A DNA stretch of 64,000 nucleotides from Thalassia testudinum (taxonomy: Eukaryota; Streptophyta; Magnoliopsida; Alismatales; Hydrocharitaceae), in assembly GCA_037157565.1 (NCBI GenBank), contig JAZHRO010000054.1:20753501-20817500 (forward strand), written 5' to 3'. The position numbers were made by a program, and so were the translations under genes. The notes beneath the pieces are model-generated. The model worked only from the letters and a program-made list of their open reading frames with translations. It had not been told where the DNA came from and ran no database searches. The first letter of the stretch is position 1. Each line of letters begins with the position of its first letter. This document shows, piece after piece, positions 11,195 through 22,874 of the stretch.

Positions 11195-12478
11195 TTTGCT
11201 AATATAGTAAACTACTTGGCATCTCATCAGATCCCGTCTGATTGGCCGAAGGCCAAGAAAGATAAATTGCGCTCTGATGCCAAGTATTACATCTGAGAAG
11301 ATCCGTACCTCTTCCCCATAGGTGCCGACCAAATCATCCGGCAATATATCCCGGAGGGTGAAATCAATGATATTCTCTCCTTCTGCCATGACCAGGCATG
11401 CGGTGGCCACTTCTCTGGGCACAAAACCGTATCAAAAATCCTCCAGTGTGGCTTTTATTGGCCCACTTTATTCAAGGACGCAAACAATCACTGCAAGGCA
11501 TGCAGTCGTTGCCAAACATTGGGCAACATGAGCCATCGCGACATGATGCCTTTGTAGCCGATTCTCGTATGCGAAATCTTCGATATTTGGGGGATTGATT
11601 TTATGGGCCCCTTTCCTGTTTTGGATGGCTTCGAGTACATTCTGCTGGCTGTGGACTATGTGTCCAAGGGGATTGAAGCCATACCGACCCGAACCTGTGA
11701 TCATAAAATCGTTATCAAATTCATCCATCACAATATCTTCTCACGGTTCGGGATTCCTCGTGCAATCATCTCTGACGGGGGTACCCATTTTACGAACGCT
11801 CAGTTCAGGTCACTGATGACCAAATATGAGGTGTCTCACCAAATCTCCACTCCTTATCACCCCCAGACTAATGGTCTAGCTGAGCTATCAAATCGGGAGA
11901 TCAAGAAAATCCTGCAGGTCACTGTTCGGCCTGACAGGAAGGACTGGTCGTCCCGACTTCCAGAAGCTTTGTGGGCTTATAGGATCGCCTACAAAACCCA
12001 ATTAGGCATGTCTCCTTTTAGACTGGAGTACGGGAAGGCGTGTCACCTTCCCGTCGAACTCTACAAAGCCTATTGGGCAGTACGGAGCTGTAATTTAGAT
12101 CTTTTTAAGGTTGGAACCCACAAAAAGCTTCAGATAAGCGAGATCGATGAGTTACGCCTTGATGCATACGAGAACTAGCGAATCTACAAGGAGCGGGTTA
12201 AAGCCTTCCATGACAAGCACATATCTAGAAAGATCTTTCATCCTGGTCAGAAGGTCCTACTCTTTGATGCCTGACTCAAACTCTTCCCTGGGAAATTGCG
12301 ATCCAAATGGGTCGAACCATACCTTGTTCGACAAGTTTTTGGAAATGGAGCCATCGAAATCAGTCTGCTCAGCCATGATTCCGAACCTTTCATCGTGAAC
12401 AGTCAGAGACTCAAACGGTTCATTAATGTAACCTCTACAGATTTGGTTGAATCATCATTTATCCTCCATTTTCCCTGA
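11195..12478 (+). pseudogene. F integrase, disrupted
   Basis: The N-terminal zinc finger lies at about 11,385-11,520 (CHDQACGGHFSGH ... CKACSRC). The core begins at about 11,585 with GIDFMGPFP (first Asp), then IISDGGTHF (second Asp, near 11,775) and LAELSNREI (catalytic Glu, near 11,880). The Athila signature [16 protein letters not shown] is at about 12,035-12,080. The C-terminal GQKVLLFDA ... LFPGKLRSKW block runs to about 12,310. Stops lie at about 11,192, 11,294, 11,555, 12,176 and 12,271. No chromodomain is visible, as expected for Athila. It would insert the DNA copy and make the 5-bp target duplication. Confidence 0.92.
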
Positions 12479-12753
12479 GCATATTGCACCCAGCCGATGG
12501 CGTAAAACTTAGCGCTCAACGGGAGGCAGCCTGTCATTCTTTTTGAAAAAAACCCGAAACCTTTTCTGACACCTTTTCTCACTTAAGGTTCACCCTTTAG
12601 GACAGCCGACTCCACCTCAGGTGCTTGCATCTGAGATTAGAAATCATCCGCAACAGTCACCCCGACCCATTCACTCATCAAAACATCTGTCCTAATGTAT
12701 GAACTAAGTTAAATAAAAATCCTCCTAAGTGATAATAAGGACATTGCAAACCT

Positions 12754-12770
12754 TAGGCATGGGGGGTATG
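12754..12770 (+). other. second polypurine-like motif in F
   Basis: TTAGGCATGGGGGGTATGA matches the motif beside the 3' LTR (TAGGCATGGGGGTATGA, ending at 14,069) except for one extra G. It lies about 1.3 kb upstream, directly after the integrase region. Confidence 0.55.
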
Positions 12771-13472
12771 AAAGTGCAAAACTCACAAGAGAAGGTTTTA
12801 AACAAAAATTCACATATGCCAAAAACACCATAAAAATTTTAAAAAAAAAATTCAAAAAAATATATTATAAAATGAGAGGAGGAAGGAAATTTTTTGGACT
12901 CTACAAAGGAGGAGGCGAGGAAGAACAAAATGATAAAAAGGAGCACAAAATGAAAGAAAAGAGATAGTCATTAGTAAGAAATTAAGGAGTTAACCTAAGT
13001 TCTAGACCTCATTCAGGAAAAGAAATGGAAAGGGCACAGTGAGATTAGTAAGAACGTAAACCTTAGGCATTCTTGGATAGGCTCTTAGTACCCATTAAGA
13101 TCTAGACATTCCTCAAGAGGTTGAGGAAAATGAAAAGCTTAAGTATTAGGTCCATAGCTTAGGGAGTATTTGACCTCATTAACTAACTTTTGGCTTACGG
13201 GATTCAGTAACCTAAGCACCCTAACTTCACATACAGCCTAGTTCAGTAAGCATAAAAATCAAAATCACGCAGAAGCATTGCAAAAATTCTAAAAATGACA
13301 CCTAGAGTAGGAGCGGCTGATCAACACAAGTTGATTTGGATGAGTTCCCAGCGTGGAGAGGTGGGAAATTCCCCTCGAAGATGCGTAACAAAATATCATC
13401 TCCTCCGTGCTTGTCTCTTAGGATATTTACATATCCTACTAAGGGCATGTAAGCACTCTGCTGGTTCAGATT

Positions 13473-13620
13473 CCATGGATGGCATTATCACGAAGTGTCA
13501 ATTGCCAGGGTCTGAATTTGGCCACGGAACACCATGGATGGGATTATCTCGAAATCTCAAAAGCTAGGGTTCTGGGGGTTACCATGGGCGATGCTATCTT
13601 GAAGCATCGACTGCCAGGAA
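13473..13620 (+). repeat. degenerate tandem repeat, about 3 units
   Basis: Three successive blocks share CCATGGATGGCATTATC, CCATGGATGGGATTATC and CCATGGGCGATGCTATC, each followed by CGAA or TGAA, a variable stretch and GCCAGGG/GCTAGGG/GCCAGGA. The units are about 50-60 bp. Confidence 0.55.
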
Positions 13621-14049
13621 CCCTTGAGGATTGATGATGGGGACAAGGAATCTGATACAGACCGTGTTGAGAAGCCAATCCTAAGATAGAATTAAAAAGA
13701 AAAATAGAGAGAAAAGTCTCCAAATACATAAATCTTCTACCTCTCTTTCCTACAAAACGCACTGCGAATTGAGCCAGGGCTAAAATTATCTCAAGCACGG
13801 GTGCTTTAACCACAAAGTCCAGTAAGCCTTAGGTTAGCTCTTGTAGGCCTTAAAAACCTTTGCTAAGGACTGAGGCAAAGGCTGGATAGATCTGGTTCTT
13901 GGTTGGTACTAGAGTATCTTTTAGGCCTATGGTTGGCATTCTGACCTAATCAAGGTTACGAAAGAAAAAGCACTTTTCTAAATTCATTAAGAACTTCATG
14001 GTCTAGAACAATGGTTGAAACCTTAAAATTTTGCTAAGGGACTAGCAAA

Positions 14050-14066
14050 AGCTAGGCATGGGGGTA
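14050..14066 (+). other. F polypurine tract
   Basis: AGCTAGGCATGGGGGTA directly precedes the TGATGAG start of the 3' LTR. This is the expected place and composition for the plus-strand primer. Confidence 0.75.
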
Positions 14067-16985
14067 TGATGAGAACCTCATCATGAACCCTAACTAGTAC
14101 AATTTAATCCAAATAAGTGTGAAAAAGCTCCTACAAAACCTAAAAAGAGGCTTAACTCAGAGAATTCGGAGTTAAAGAATAAGACAAATCATATTGGGTA
14201 AAACTATAATTTCACTAATGCAGCGTGCAAACAGGGTAATTAAGGATCCAAACACAGGTCAAACGAGCTTAATAAGGAGGGAAGTGGGATGATCTGATCT
14301 TAAAAGGGTTATAGCAACTTGTAGGAATTAAATGGCATTCTGAATCCTAAAACAAACCTACTTTAATTCATGAGGTTAGAGGTAGGATAAAAATCAACTA
14401 AATCCTCTAAAATTCATGAAAAAATATTCCCTATGGTTTAGAACCTTCAATTTAGCCTTTGCAACCTATTTTGACCTAAAATGAGAACCATGCCCAATTT
14501 ATGACTTAATTTGGGTTTTTACGTAAATTGACCGATCAAACATGGTCCAACCTAAAATAAAATTTTACCATTAAAATCCTTAGGTTCAAATTAGGCTGGT
14601 ATAAAAACTTGGGCCTAAGAAAAGACCATCTTGACTGACTTTACAAATTGGTCCTCTTAAATTACTTTTTGACCCTTATCTTTTGAAACCCTTGCAATTG
14701 GCCCCCTAAATTTCTCATCGTTCTTTGCAGAACGGTCCTCCCTGCCATTTTTGCGCAGCACCATACCTCCGGCGACCTTGCGCGAAGGATGGCGCCGCGC
14801 AGGGTAAGGCACCCGTCCACAGGAACAAGCGGGGGGTTCCCTACGTCGTCCTCTGTCGCAGGGGCCCTCCCCTGACCTCTGTAATAGACCATGCCTCTCG
14901 TGCGAATGCACGACAGGCATGGGTGTCCATTTCCGGCTACACTCCGGCGAGCACGGCACGTCGCCTCCTCGATCACCTCTCCTCGCCAGTGCCTATATAA
15001 AAAGCGGCAGGGTCTGCCGTCTCCTTCAAGCTAGTCTTCGCCAAGAGAAATCCTAGATTTCGTCCCTCCCCTGTCCGGTCAGGCAGCCCAAGCTTCCGGC
15101 GATCCTCCCTCCTCCTCATCGTCACTCTGCTGCCATATTTGCAACAGGGCCCACTCTTCCCCGTCGTCCCACGCCAGGCCGCACCAGCTGACGTCCTCAG
15201 ACTTCTCCTCGTCACCGAAAACCCCCTCCTAGGCACCTTCATCCCCAGCTCCGGCAGGCACGAGCCGGACGCCTTCCTCTTCGTCGACTAAGTAGGTAGG
15301 AATCTTCCTCTCTCTATCCCTTATATTTTCCCCTTCCTAATTTACCATTTTAACCCACCAACCGCCACTGTCCATCACCACCTTTCCCATCTCCGGTCTC
15401 CATCTCCGGCGAGGTCGCTCCACCTCCACAAACCACCTCACCCCTCGCCAACAAGCCCAGAAGCTCCCCCTCACTCCACTCAAACGTTTCCCCCACTCCA
15501 TTCACCTCCCTTCACCACCCGACCACCCCCCGAACATACCCACTTCCGCACACACAGTCTGCCCTAGGTACACGGCCACAGGCGGTCTCGCACCTCGCCG
15601 ACCCTCGCACTGCCTTCGCCACACTCCGGCGAAGCTCCCTGCGTTGTCTGATGTGGCCGTGAGGCTGTCCTTGTGATTTCAGGTCTCCGCCCCTCGCCGC
15701 CATTGACGAGCTGCTGAAGCTCCTTCGCAAGCAGCTCCAGGACTACTCTAGCCAAAGCGCGAGCTCCAGGCAATGCGGGCTGATCCTGCGAGCACACCCA
15801 GGTTCGCAATTGGGGTCGCGAGCCTTCACTGCTGCCCCAATTGGCAGCACCTTCTCTCCGGCGGGCGCGTAGACTAGAGGTGGGACTTTAGTCCCACCTC
15901 GTAAGTGTGTGGCCTCGCGCCCACACTTAAATTGATTTTGTGAATTAAGCTGTTCGCCTTCAATACACAGGGGTCAGGTCCCTCGCCCACGCACGCAGCG
16001 CGCCACATGCTCGCCCTTGCCCGTTCTCACGCCCCGCGGGTTTGGGCCAAATCCGACTACCCGACCAAGCACTCCTTGCCCACCACCGCACGCTAGTGGG
16101 CCTGGTCTCGGGCGCGCAACCCAAACCCGATTACCCAGCTCTGGGAGAGCTTTGCCAAAGAGAGTTTCAGAGAGAGAGAGAGACGCGAGGAAGGGGTAGG
16201 GGTAGGTTTTGCACTGATAGTTGTATGTGCATGCATGGAAGAAGGAAAAAGAAAGCAGAAGCAGGCGAAGGAAGAAGAGAGGAGGAGGAGCGGTTGAAGA
16301 CTTAGCCGCACTGAGCAGCTGCTGAAGAAGAAAGGAAGGAGAGGAACTAAAGGAAAAGAAGAAAAGGAGCCGCACTGTAGCAAACGCACAGTTAAGTCGT
16401 CTGAGCACCAAGTCTGACATCAGATGGTTAACGGCCAAAGCAAAAATAAGAAGAAAGAAAGAAGACACGAAGAAGAAGAAGAAGATAGGAAGGAGAAAGA
16501 AAAGAAAGAAGAGGAACGGCCAGAGCAGAAGAAAAAGAAGAAGAAGAAGAAAAGAAGGAAGAAGAAAGGAGGATTTAGCAGCTGAAAGAAAGAGAAGGTA
16601 GAAGCTCTGCAGCTGCAAGGATGAAAAGAAGAAAATCAGAGAGGAAGAAAGGAAAAAGAGAAAGGGTCACCACAGTCGCAGCAAAGAAAAGAAGAGGGAA
16701 GAAGGAAGATTGAAGAAGAGAAGAATCAGCTGAAAGAAGATGAGAAGAGAAGAGGAAGAGAGAAGAAGAAGCCAAAAAAGAACTTTTTCCCCCCCCTCTC
16801 TCTCTCTCTTAATTTTTGTAAAACCTTATATTGTGAATTTATAACCTTTCTAGAATTATAGTTGTTCCCTGAGTTCGACCTCGGGAAACTTGTTATTCCG
16901 AGTAAAAAATTTGTATTAAATTGGTAATTGATTTGTCATTTACCACAACGACTATAATAATCATAAAGACCAAACATGAGCACCA
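14067..16985 (+). repeat. F 3' LTR
   Basis: Collinear with 2,920-5,847 from TGATGAGAACC to GAGCACCA. TATA box at 14,994-15,000; purine tract at about 16,235-16,775. Differences from the 5' LTR are scattered substitutions and small indels. After 16,985 the sequence resumes element A with CTAGCCTACATCGAC. Confidence 0.93.
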
Positions 16986-17876
16986 CTAGCCTACATCGAC
17001 TTGTTAGGCCCTCTGGGAAAATCGGGGTAGCCAGACGAAGGTGCACGGGCTGTGGAGGGGCCAGACCCTTGTTTGGTTCTGAGGGGCAGACCCTTATTTC
17101 TGAGAGGGCTAAGACCTATACTGTTCCGTGCTGTACTTTGGCTGTACCCGCTAGCGGAAACGACTGACCATGTGCCCGTGCGGGGTAGCTACCCGTGCGC
17201 TTATCACGCGTGCCGTAGTCATCGCAACGTCTGTCTGTGACCTTGGGGTAGTTGACTGGGTATAGAACTACCACAGGGAACTCTCCTGGCCAAGAGAGCA
17301 TCACATGCACCTTCTACTCTTCAGAAAAGACTGCAATCAAAATCGTTCCCATGAGGAACATGCGAGATCAAGAAAGAAATCTGAAAGTAAACCAATGGTG
17401 TGAAAAGAAATTACTTGTAAAATAAATAACTGGAAAAGAGAAATTTACCTGCTAGCTTTTACTGCTTTAGTTAGTTTGGTTACCACTCTACTCAACGTTC
17501 GCTGACTCCATTTTCTCATAACCCTTTACAGGTCCAGGAGTTGAGCAGCCCGAGTTAACGGCTGCAGAGGGTGCTGGGCCTAGTCGTGCCTAGCAGTAGT
17601 TTCATACTGTGGTTGTACTTTCTTTTCTGCTAGTGAGTTTCAGACTTTTGTTTACTTTTATTCTACTTTCCTGTTGTTGTGATAGTATGTACTGACTAGC
17701 AGCTTTTACTTCCTTTACTGCTTGTACGCTTTTACCGTTAGTTACCTTGAATAGTAAATGTGGTTTATTTTCCTACTTTTTGGTTATTTTTTGTTGGACG
17801 ACTGGGTCTTGAGATTAGTCGAGTCAAGCAGATCATGGGTTCTGTAGGGATTCGGTAACCGGGTCGTAATAGTACC

Positions 17877-18698
17877 CATGATGAGTACCGGTACAGGTAG
17901 GTTACTGTGCCTAAGGAATTTCAAACCTGGGAGTCACAAGTACCGGTACCCATGATGAGTACCGGTACCAGGACTCATGTACTGGTAGGAGTGAGCTGCT
18001 AGTATCGGTATACGAACTTTAGTACTGGTACCAACTAGCCGTTGGCTCAAAATAGAATGGCTGGAATATTTATTTTGTCAATGTGAACGTTGGGAATTAA
18101 ATCCCAACGTCTAGTAGACAAGTATCCTAGGTCCTAAGCTCTATAAAATAATCCTAGGACTCTTTGTTAGAATTGTTAGAATTTCAAGGAAAATTCCTAG
18201 AGCTATATTTCACATTTTTCCACCACATATTCAAGAGAAGGAATAGTTTGTTGCTCTCAATCTCTCTACGGATTTGCAAGCACATCGACGTGATTTCTTC
18301 ACACATTGTCAAGGCATTCATGTTCATTCTATTCTCTCAAATTGGTATTAATTTTATATTATTGTTGGGAGGCTTAGGTTCTTGTTGTAAGATCTTTCTT
18401 TCTTACACCAGTGTTCATTTGTTCTTGAGCATTTGCTCGTTGGGTTGTCACAAACCCGTTGTTGTAATTGGGTTGAGATAACTCGTTAATTACCACAGTT
18501 TAGTAAATTGATTCTCTTGGGGTTGAGAGAATCGGGTTAAAAACCCTAAGCTTGGAGGCTTAGGTGGTGGAGTACCTAAGGGAGGAGAACCACTATACAT
18601 ATTGTACCTATTTCTGTGGTTTGATTATTTGTGCAAATTTTCTTGGTATTACTAGCATTTTGTTTAAGTATTTGTGCGTGCAGATGTTCCATATTTTA
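17877..18698 (+). mobile_element. D: 5' LTR, right fragment
   Basis: Continues D after insertion A and matches about 19,535-20,346 in D's 3' LTR, including several GTACCGGTAC palindromes and the TATA box TATAAAA (18,142-18,148). The two copies diverge after CCATATTTTA, so the LTR end lies at 18,691-18,698. The frame at 18,164-18,481 is LTR sequence, not a gene. Confidence 0.85.
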
Positions 18699-19013
18699 CT
18701 ATAACATATTGTACTCAATGGGTGTTCAAAGCACATAATGGAACACTTCAACCTTTCTATAGGTTGAATGAAGACCAAGAATGTTGGACGAGAGATGCTT
18801 GGTATCCACAAGCTCCATTTTATTATTGGTAAATTTTATGGTATGATATTTCTTCTTTTTTTTGTGATTGACAAAAAGGGGGAGAAAGATAAAGGGCAAA
18901 TAGTAATATTTTTAGTGGGAGGATTTAATTAAATTTTTTTCCTTCATATAACATTCTTAAATTTTTTAATTATTTATTTCCAAGATAGTTTTGTCAACAC
19001 CAAAAAAGGAAAA
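18699..19013 (+). mobile_element. D: residual internal region (about 315 bp)
   Basis: Only this much lies between D's LTRs, so all coding sequence has been lost. It holds ACAAAAAGGGGGAGAAAG at about 18,872 and TTTGTCAACACCAAAAAAGG just before the 3' LTR. G-rich tracts of the AAAGGGGGAGA type next to the 3' LTR are a known mark of Sirevirus (Ty1/copia) elements, as is an LTR starting TGTTGG. No clear tRNA-Met primer site was found. Confidence 0.6.
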
Positions 19014-20346
19014 AATGTTGGAGCCTTGTTCCACATCTTATTTTGGTGTTAAAAAAATTATTATGGATTAATGTTTGTCATTAAGTGTTTTTAAGATTTT
19101 GGTGAAGATCAAGGCAAATAGGAAATGATGAAGGCTTGATGAGAAGGAGAAGACCATGATAAGATGGAGGCAAGACGACAAGGAAGAGTTGAGGAGGAGA
19201 AGATTATCTTCGACCTTTAGTTTTTCTAGTTTAGATTTTATGTTTATAGAATGTATATGCCTCTTAACAAAAGAATCATAACTTAAATCGTAAAATCAAT
19301 TAGAGAAAAATTAGGATTTATATTGCGAACATTTTCAAAGTACGTAATGGATTAAAACACTTAAAACAGGTACTTGTAAGCAAGTACCGGTACTGTTCAT
19401 CAGTACTGGTATTTGCAAGGCACAGGTTTGAGAATTCATCTCAAACTGTGAACAAGTACTGATATCAACCATGAGTACCGATACATGTTGGCCACAGGTT
19501 GAAGCCTTATTTCCGGCCTGAACCTTACAAGTATCGGTTCCCATGATGAGTACCGGTATAGGTAGGTTACTGTGCCTAAGGAATTTCAAACCTGGGAGTC
19601 ACAAGTACCGGTACCCATGATGGGTGTCGGTACCAGGACTCATGTACTGGTGGCAGTGAGCTGCTAGTACCTGTACCAACTAGTCATTGGTTCAAAATAG
19701 AACGGCTGGAATATTTATTTTGTCAATATGGACATTGGGAATTAAATCCCAACGTCTAGTAGACAAGTATCCTAGGTCCTAAACTCTATAAAATGATCCT
19801 AGGACTCTTTGCTTGCACACAAGAAATATTAGAAATACAAGGAAAATTCCTAGAGTATATTTCACATTTTTCCACCACATATTCAAGAGAAGGAATAGTT
19901 TGCTGCTCTAAATCTCTCTATAGATTTGCAAGCACATCAACGTGATTTCTTTACACATTGTCAAGGCATTCACATTCATTCTAGGCTCTCAAATTGGTAT
20001 TAATTTTATATTATTTTTGGGAGGCTTAGGTTCTTATTGTAAGATCTTTCTTTCTTACACCAATGTTCATTTGTTCTTGAGCATTTGCTCGTTGGGTTGT
20101 CACAAACCCGTTGTAATTGGGTTCAGGTAATCCATTAATTACCTCGGTTTAGTAAATTAATTCTCTCGGGGTTAAGAGAATCGGGTAAAAACCCTAAGCT
20201 GGGAGGCTTAGGTAGTGGAGTTCCCAAAGGAGGGGAACCACTATATATATTGTGCCTATTTCTGTTGTTTGATTATTTGTGCAAATTTTTTTGGTATTAC
20301 TAATATTTTGTTTAAGTATTTGTGCATGTAGATATTCCATATTTTA
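19014..20346 (+). repeat. D: 3' LTR (Sirevirus-like Ty1/copia)
   Basis: Starts TGTTGGAGCC and is uninterrupted, about 1.33 kb. It contains repeated palindromes of the GTACCGGTAC type between 19,380 and 19,670 and TATAAAA at 19,787-19,793. The copia assignment rests on termini and the flanking polypurine tract only, because no protein remains. It abuts or interrupts LTR N. Confidence 0.75.
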
Positions 20347-22874
20347 GACTTATCAGCTCAAAGTTCTAATTCAGAGTTGAATCAGCCCAACAAATGGATC
20401 AAGACATCAGGAATCCATCTAGATTAATTCAGGAGATTATAAATGTCCGATCTGGCCAGAATTTAGCTTGAATTCTCGACAAAATGGCCAAGAACAGCTT
20501 TGGGTTCCAGTCAGAACCCAAACTTTGAAGGTAATCGAATTCACACTAAGCCTCAGTAAATTTCACTCTAATTGGTTCCATTAACATCACAATCACCCCA
20601 ACAACTCAAAGCATCCCTTAAATCTCAGTTTCAAGATATGAAACCTAACTAACAACTCTGGGTTGGCAGGTTGAGCTAAAAGGTTGACTTTCGAATAGCA
20701 AGGAATTCAGATCAATTTAAAGCTCTAGATAGGTCTAATTCAACTCAAGGAATTGGTTCAATACCTCAAAACTGACTTTTGATCACTTCCTATGTGTATT
20801 CAGACTTCGGTGCTTGAGCACGAATAGTGGTGCGTTCGCCAGAAAAAATCAAAGGTTCTCAGACTTAATTGAGAGTGCTTTTAGAATCCTCAAGACCTAC
20901 ACATGCTTTAGGATCAATTCCGAGGGTCTAAACTCCTTCAGACATGTCTCTCCAACTCTACCAGATTTGGGGAAGACGATGATCACCGTAGAGTCACAAT
21001 CATCAAATCATCATTCTAAATAGTAGGATCTAATCTTGACAACTTAAATAATTGATCTGGAGCTTCTTACACTATTCTGAAGGTTGAGGCTTAATATGAG
21101 TTCGTCGGAGTTCACCGAAACTCTGGTGATCGCTGATATAGGTCGCTGGAGATGGATTCTCCAAGATACAGACCAGAAACAATCTTCAAGGATTCCTAAG
21201 GTTACAAAGAACCTCAACAACGAATCAATTACTCCAACTGGTGATTAGAAATGTAAATTTATTGAGAAATGCTCAATCAAAATACTTTGAGTTCGCAAGA
21301 ACTCAAGAGTTGCCCTTTTAGTCAATTGAGTGAGGGGAAACACTTGGGAGAGTGACGCGACGGTTTTATTAGATGGAAAAACTCCTCTGAGATTGCCATG
21401 GACAGTGAGCTCAGAGGTTGAGGGTGAATTTGGCCATTTTGAATACAGGGAGTAATATGGTTAATTAAAGAGTTGAATGGGGCCCTAATGTTGTGATTAG
21501 GTGATGGAGGGCCCCCATTAACTGTGGATTAGGACGGAGACCTCCACCATGGATAACTGAGGTGCTCCAGTGAGTGTGGAATGAATTAGGCAAATAAGCT
21601 AATAGAATTATGTAATTAATGAGATAGAAGTGATCATGACAGAGTTAAGAAGGTGATCAATGTGTTTAAAAGATCAAATGTGGCTTTGGACGAGCTCAAG
21701 GAAGCTCACTGGAGTGGGAGAAGAAAGAGATCAAGAGAGCATTAGAACCTACACTAATCTATGATCTAACTGTTCTAAACTATTCTACACTAACCTATAT
21801 AGCTAATTCTCCTGTTACCAGGATGAAAGGGGAAGAGGATCTCTGTCAGTGGTGCGTAATGGAGGAAGAATTTCGACAAAGTCAGAACAAACTCTGGCAA
21901 GAAAGGAAGGTGTCGAGATCAAGATGTCACTCCTAAGCCCTGTTACAGTCGCTGGAGAGGAAGAGGAGGTGATAGAGACGAACGCCGCCGTTGGAAGTGC
22001 TACGATGGAGAGGTGAGAGGTCGCCGGAGTTGAAGGAATAGCCTATGAACGACCGTGGGTTGGGGAGAGGGTAGGGGGTCGCTAACCTTGATCGGAGGTT
22101 GAAGGGTCTATTTATAAGCAAAGCTGGGGTTTAGGGGGTCTGTACCTGGATAGCTTTAGGTATAGGTTCATGGAAACAACCGGCATCATCTCTAACGCCG
22201 GTGAAGTTATCCACCTAGTCCAAATAGGATTTCTAGGACATCTGTGCCGTCAAATGTGGAGAAGAAGGTGAGCAAATAAATGACAGCAGCTATAGTGAAG
22301 TTCTAACGTCAGGTGAACAGTGATCAAGTGGTCTGGACACCGACCGTCCTCAGCCATTCGAAGTGAAGAAGAAGATGAAGAAAAAGGACCATGCTCACAG
22401 GGGGATAAATGAAAATATTGAAGGACCTAACTGATAAAAAGGCTTCAATTGTAATAGAAGTTAAGGACCTAAATATAAATAGTGAGTTTTTAGGCTTATT
22501 TTAATTTATTTATTTTTAAAATTATATATATATTATTATTAATTTGTAAATATTATATTTATGCCTTGAAATTACATTTTTACCCTTTTTAGCTATTTTT
22601 TTAAAATGATATAACTAAATAGTTTAATTAAGTACTTAGGTCTTTAAATTAATTAAGTTAAATTAAATACTTTTTATATAGCCAATTATTATTTTAATTC
22701 CTAATTATTATAATTAATTAATATTTATTTTTTTATTTTTAACTTATTCTCTAGGTCATTGGTATTTTAACCCCTATAGTCTAATTAACCCTGTATTTAA
22801 TGTATTCTTAGTTAATTGGCTAGGGAAAACTAGCTAATTAATGATAATTAGGAACTTTGATGAGTCTCTCATCA
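20347..22874 (-). mobile_element. N: minus-strand Athila-type long LTR, truncated by D
   Basis: Read on the minus strand it starts TGATGAGAGACTCATCA at 22,874 and is collinear with O (23,184 onward), first along an AT-rich 700 bp and then through a TATAAATA box (minus strand, 22,109-22,116). Blocks around 21,060-20,950 correspond to O at about 24,960-25,040 and 27,640-27,720. The 3' part is missing where D begins. No protein-coding part. Confidence 0.75.

Larger units (their letters stand above)
12479..14049 (+). other. F region between pol and polypurine tract
   Basis: 1.57 kb with no long conserved frame. Many Athila elements carry an envelope-like third gene here; nothing recognisable remains. 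The 90-codon frame at 13,295-13,567 shows no family I know. A polypurine-like motif at 12,754-12,770 and a degenerate tandem repeat at about 13,473-13,620 are the only structures noted. Confidence 0.6.
2920..16985 (+). mobile_element. F: full-length Athila-clade Ty3/gypsy retrotransposon
   Basis: A 14.07-kb element with two LTRs of about 2.92 kb, a tRNA-Asp-type primer-binding site, gag, protease, RT, RNase H and integrase in gypsy order, a 1.6-kb region after pol, and a polypurine tract. It sits inside solo LTR A. The exact repeat CTAGC is found at 2,911-2,915 and 16,986-16,990, but four bases (CAGC) lie between the left copy and the TG of the LTR. Comparison with uninterrupted B (37,912 onward) confirms the insertion point. 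By eye the LTRs differ at about 6% of the first 250 bases. The clade is assigned from gag (CPHHG motif region) and integrase ([17 protein letters not shown]). No intact open frame spans any of its genes, so it cannot move by itself. Confidence 0.95.
1172..17871 (+). mobile_element. A: Tekay/Del-like solo LTR, split by F
   Basis: A consists of 1,172-2,919 plus 16,986-17,871, about 2.63 kb when joined. It begins TGTAAAGATCC and ends GGGTCGTAATA, with perfect 5-bp flanking repeats GTACC (1,167-1,171 and 17,872-17,876). It is collinear with B (36,077-38,805) and, in reverse, with C (41,179-43,976). The expected final CA reads TA. A TATA-like box lies at 1,361-1,367. No internal region or second LTR exists, so it is a solo LTR. 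Assignment to a Tekay/Del-type Ty3/gypsy lineage rests only on length and on termini of the GGGTCG..ACA type, so the family name is tentative. The element limits are well supported. Confidence 0.85.

Noticed and set aside
18164..18481. 105-codon frame with a membrane-like stretch (and its copy at 19,942-20,130)
   Set aside because: Both are the same part of the D LTRs; the frame is not conserved in length between them.
18796..18812. TTGGTATCCACAAGC as a tRNA-Met primer-binding site for D
   Set aside because: It resembles TGGTATCAGAGC but lies about 100 bp after the LTR end, where a primer site should be adjacent.
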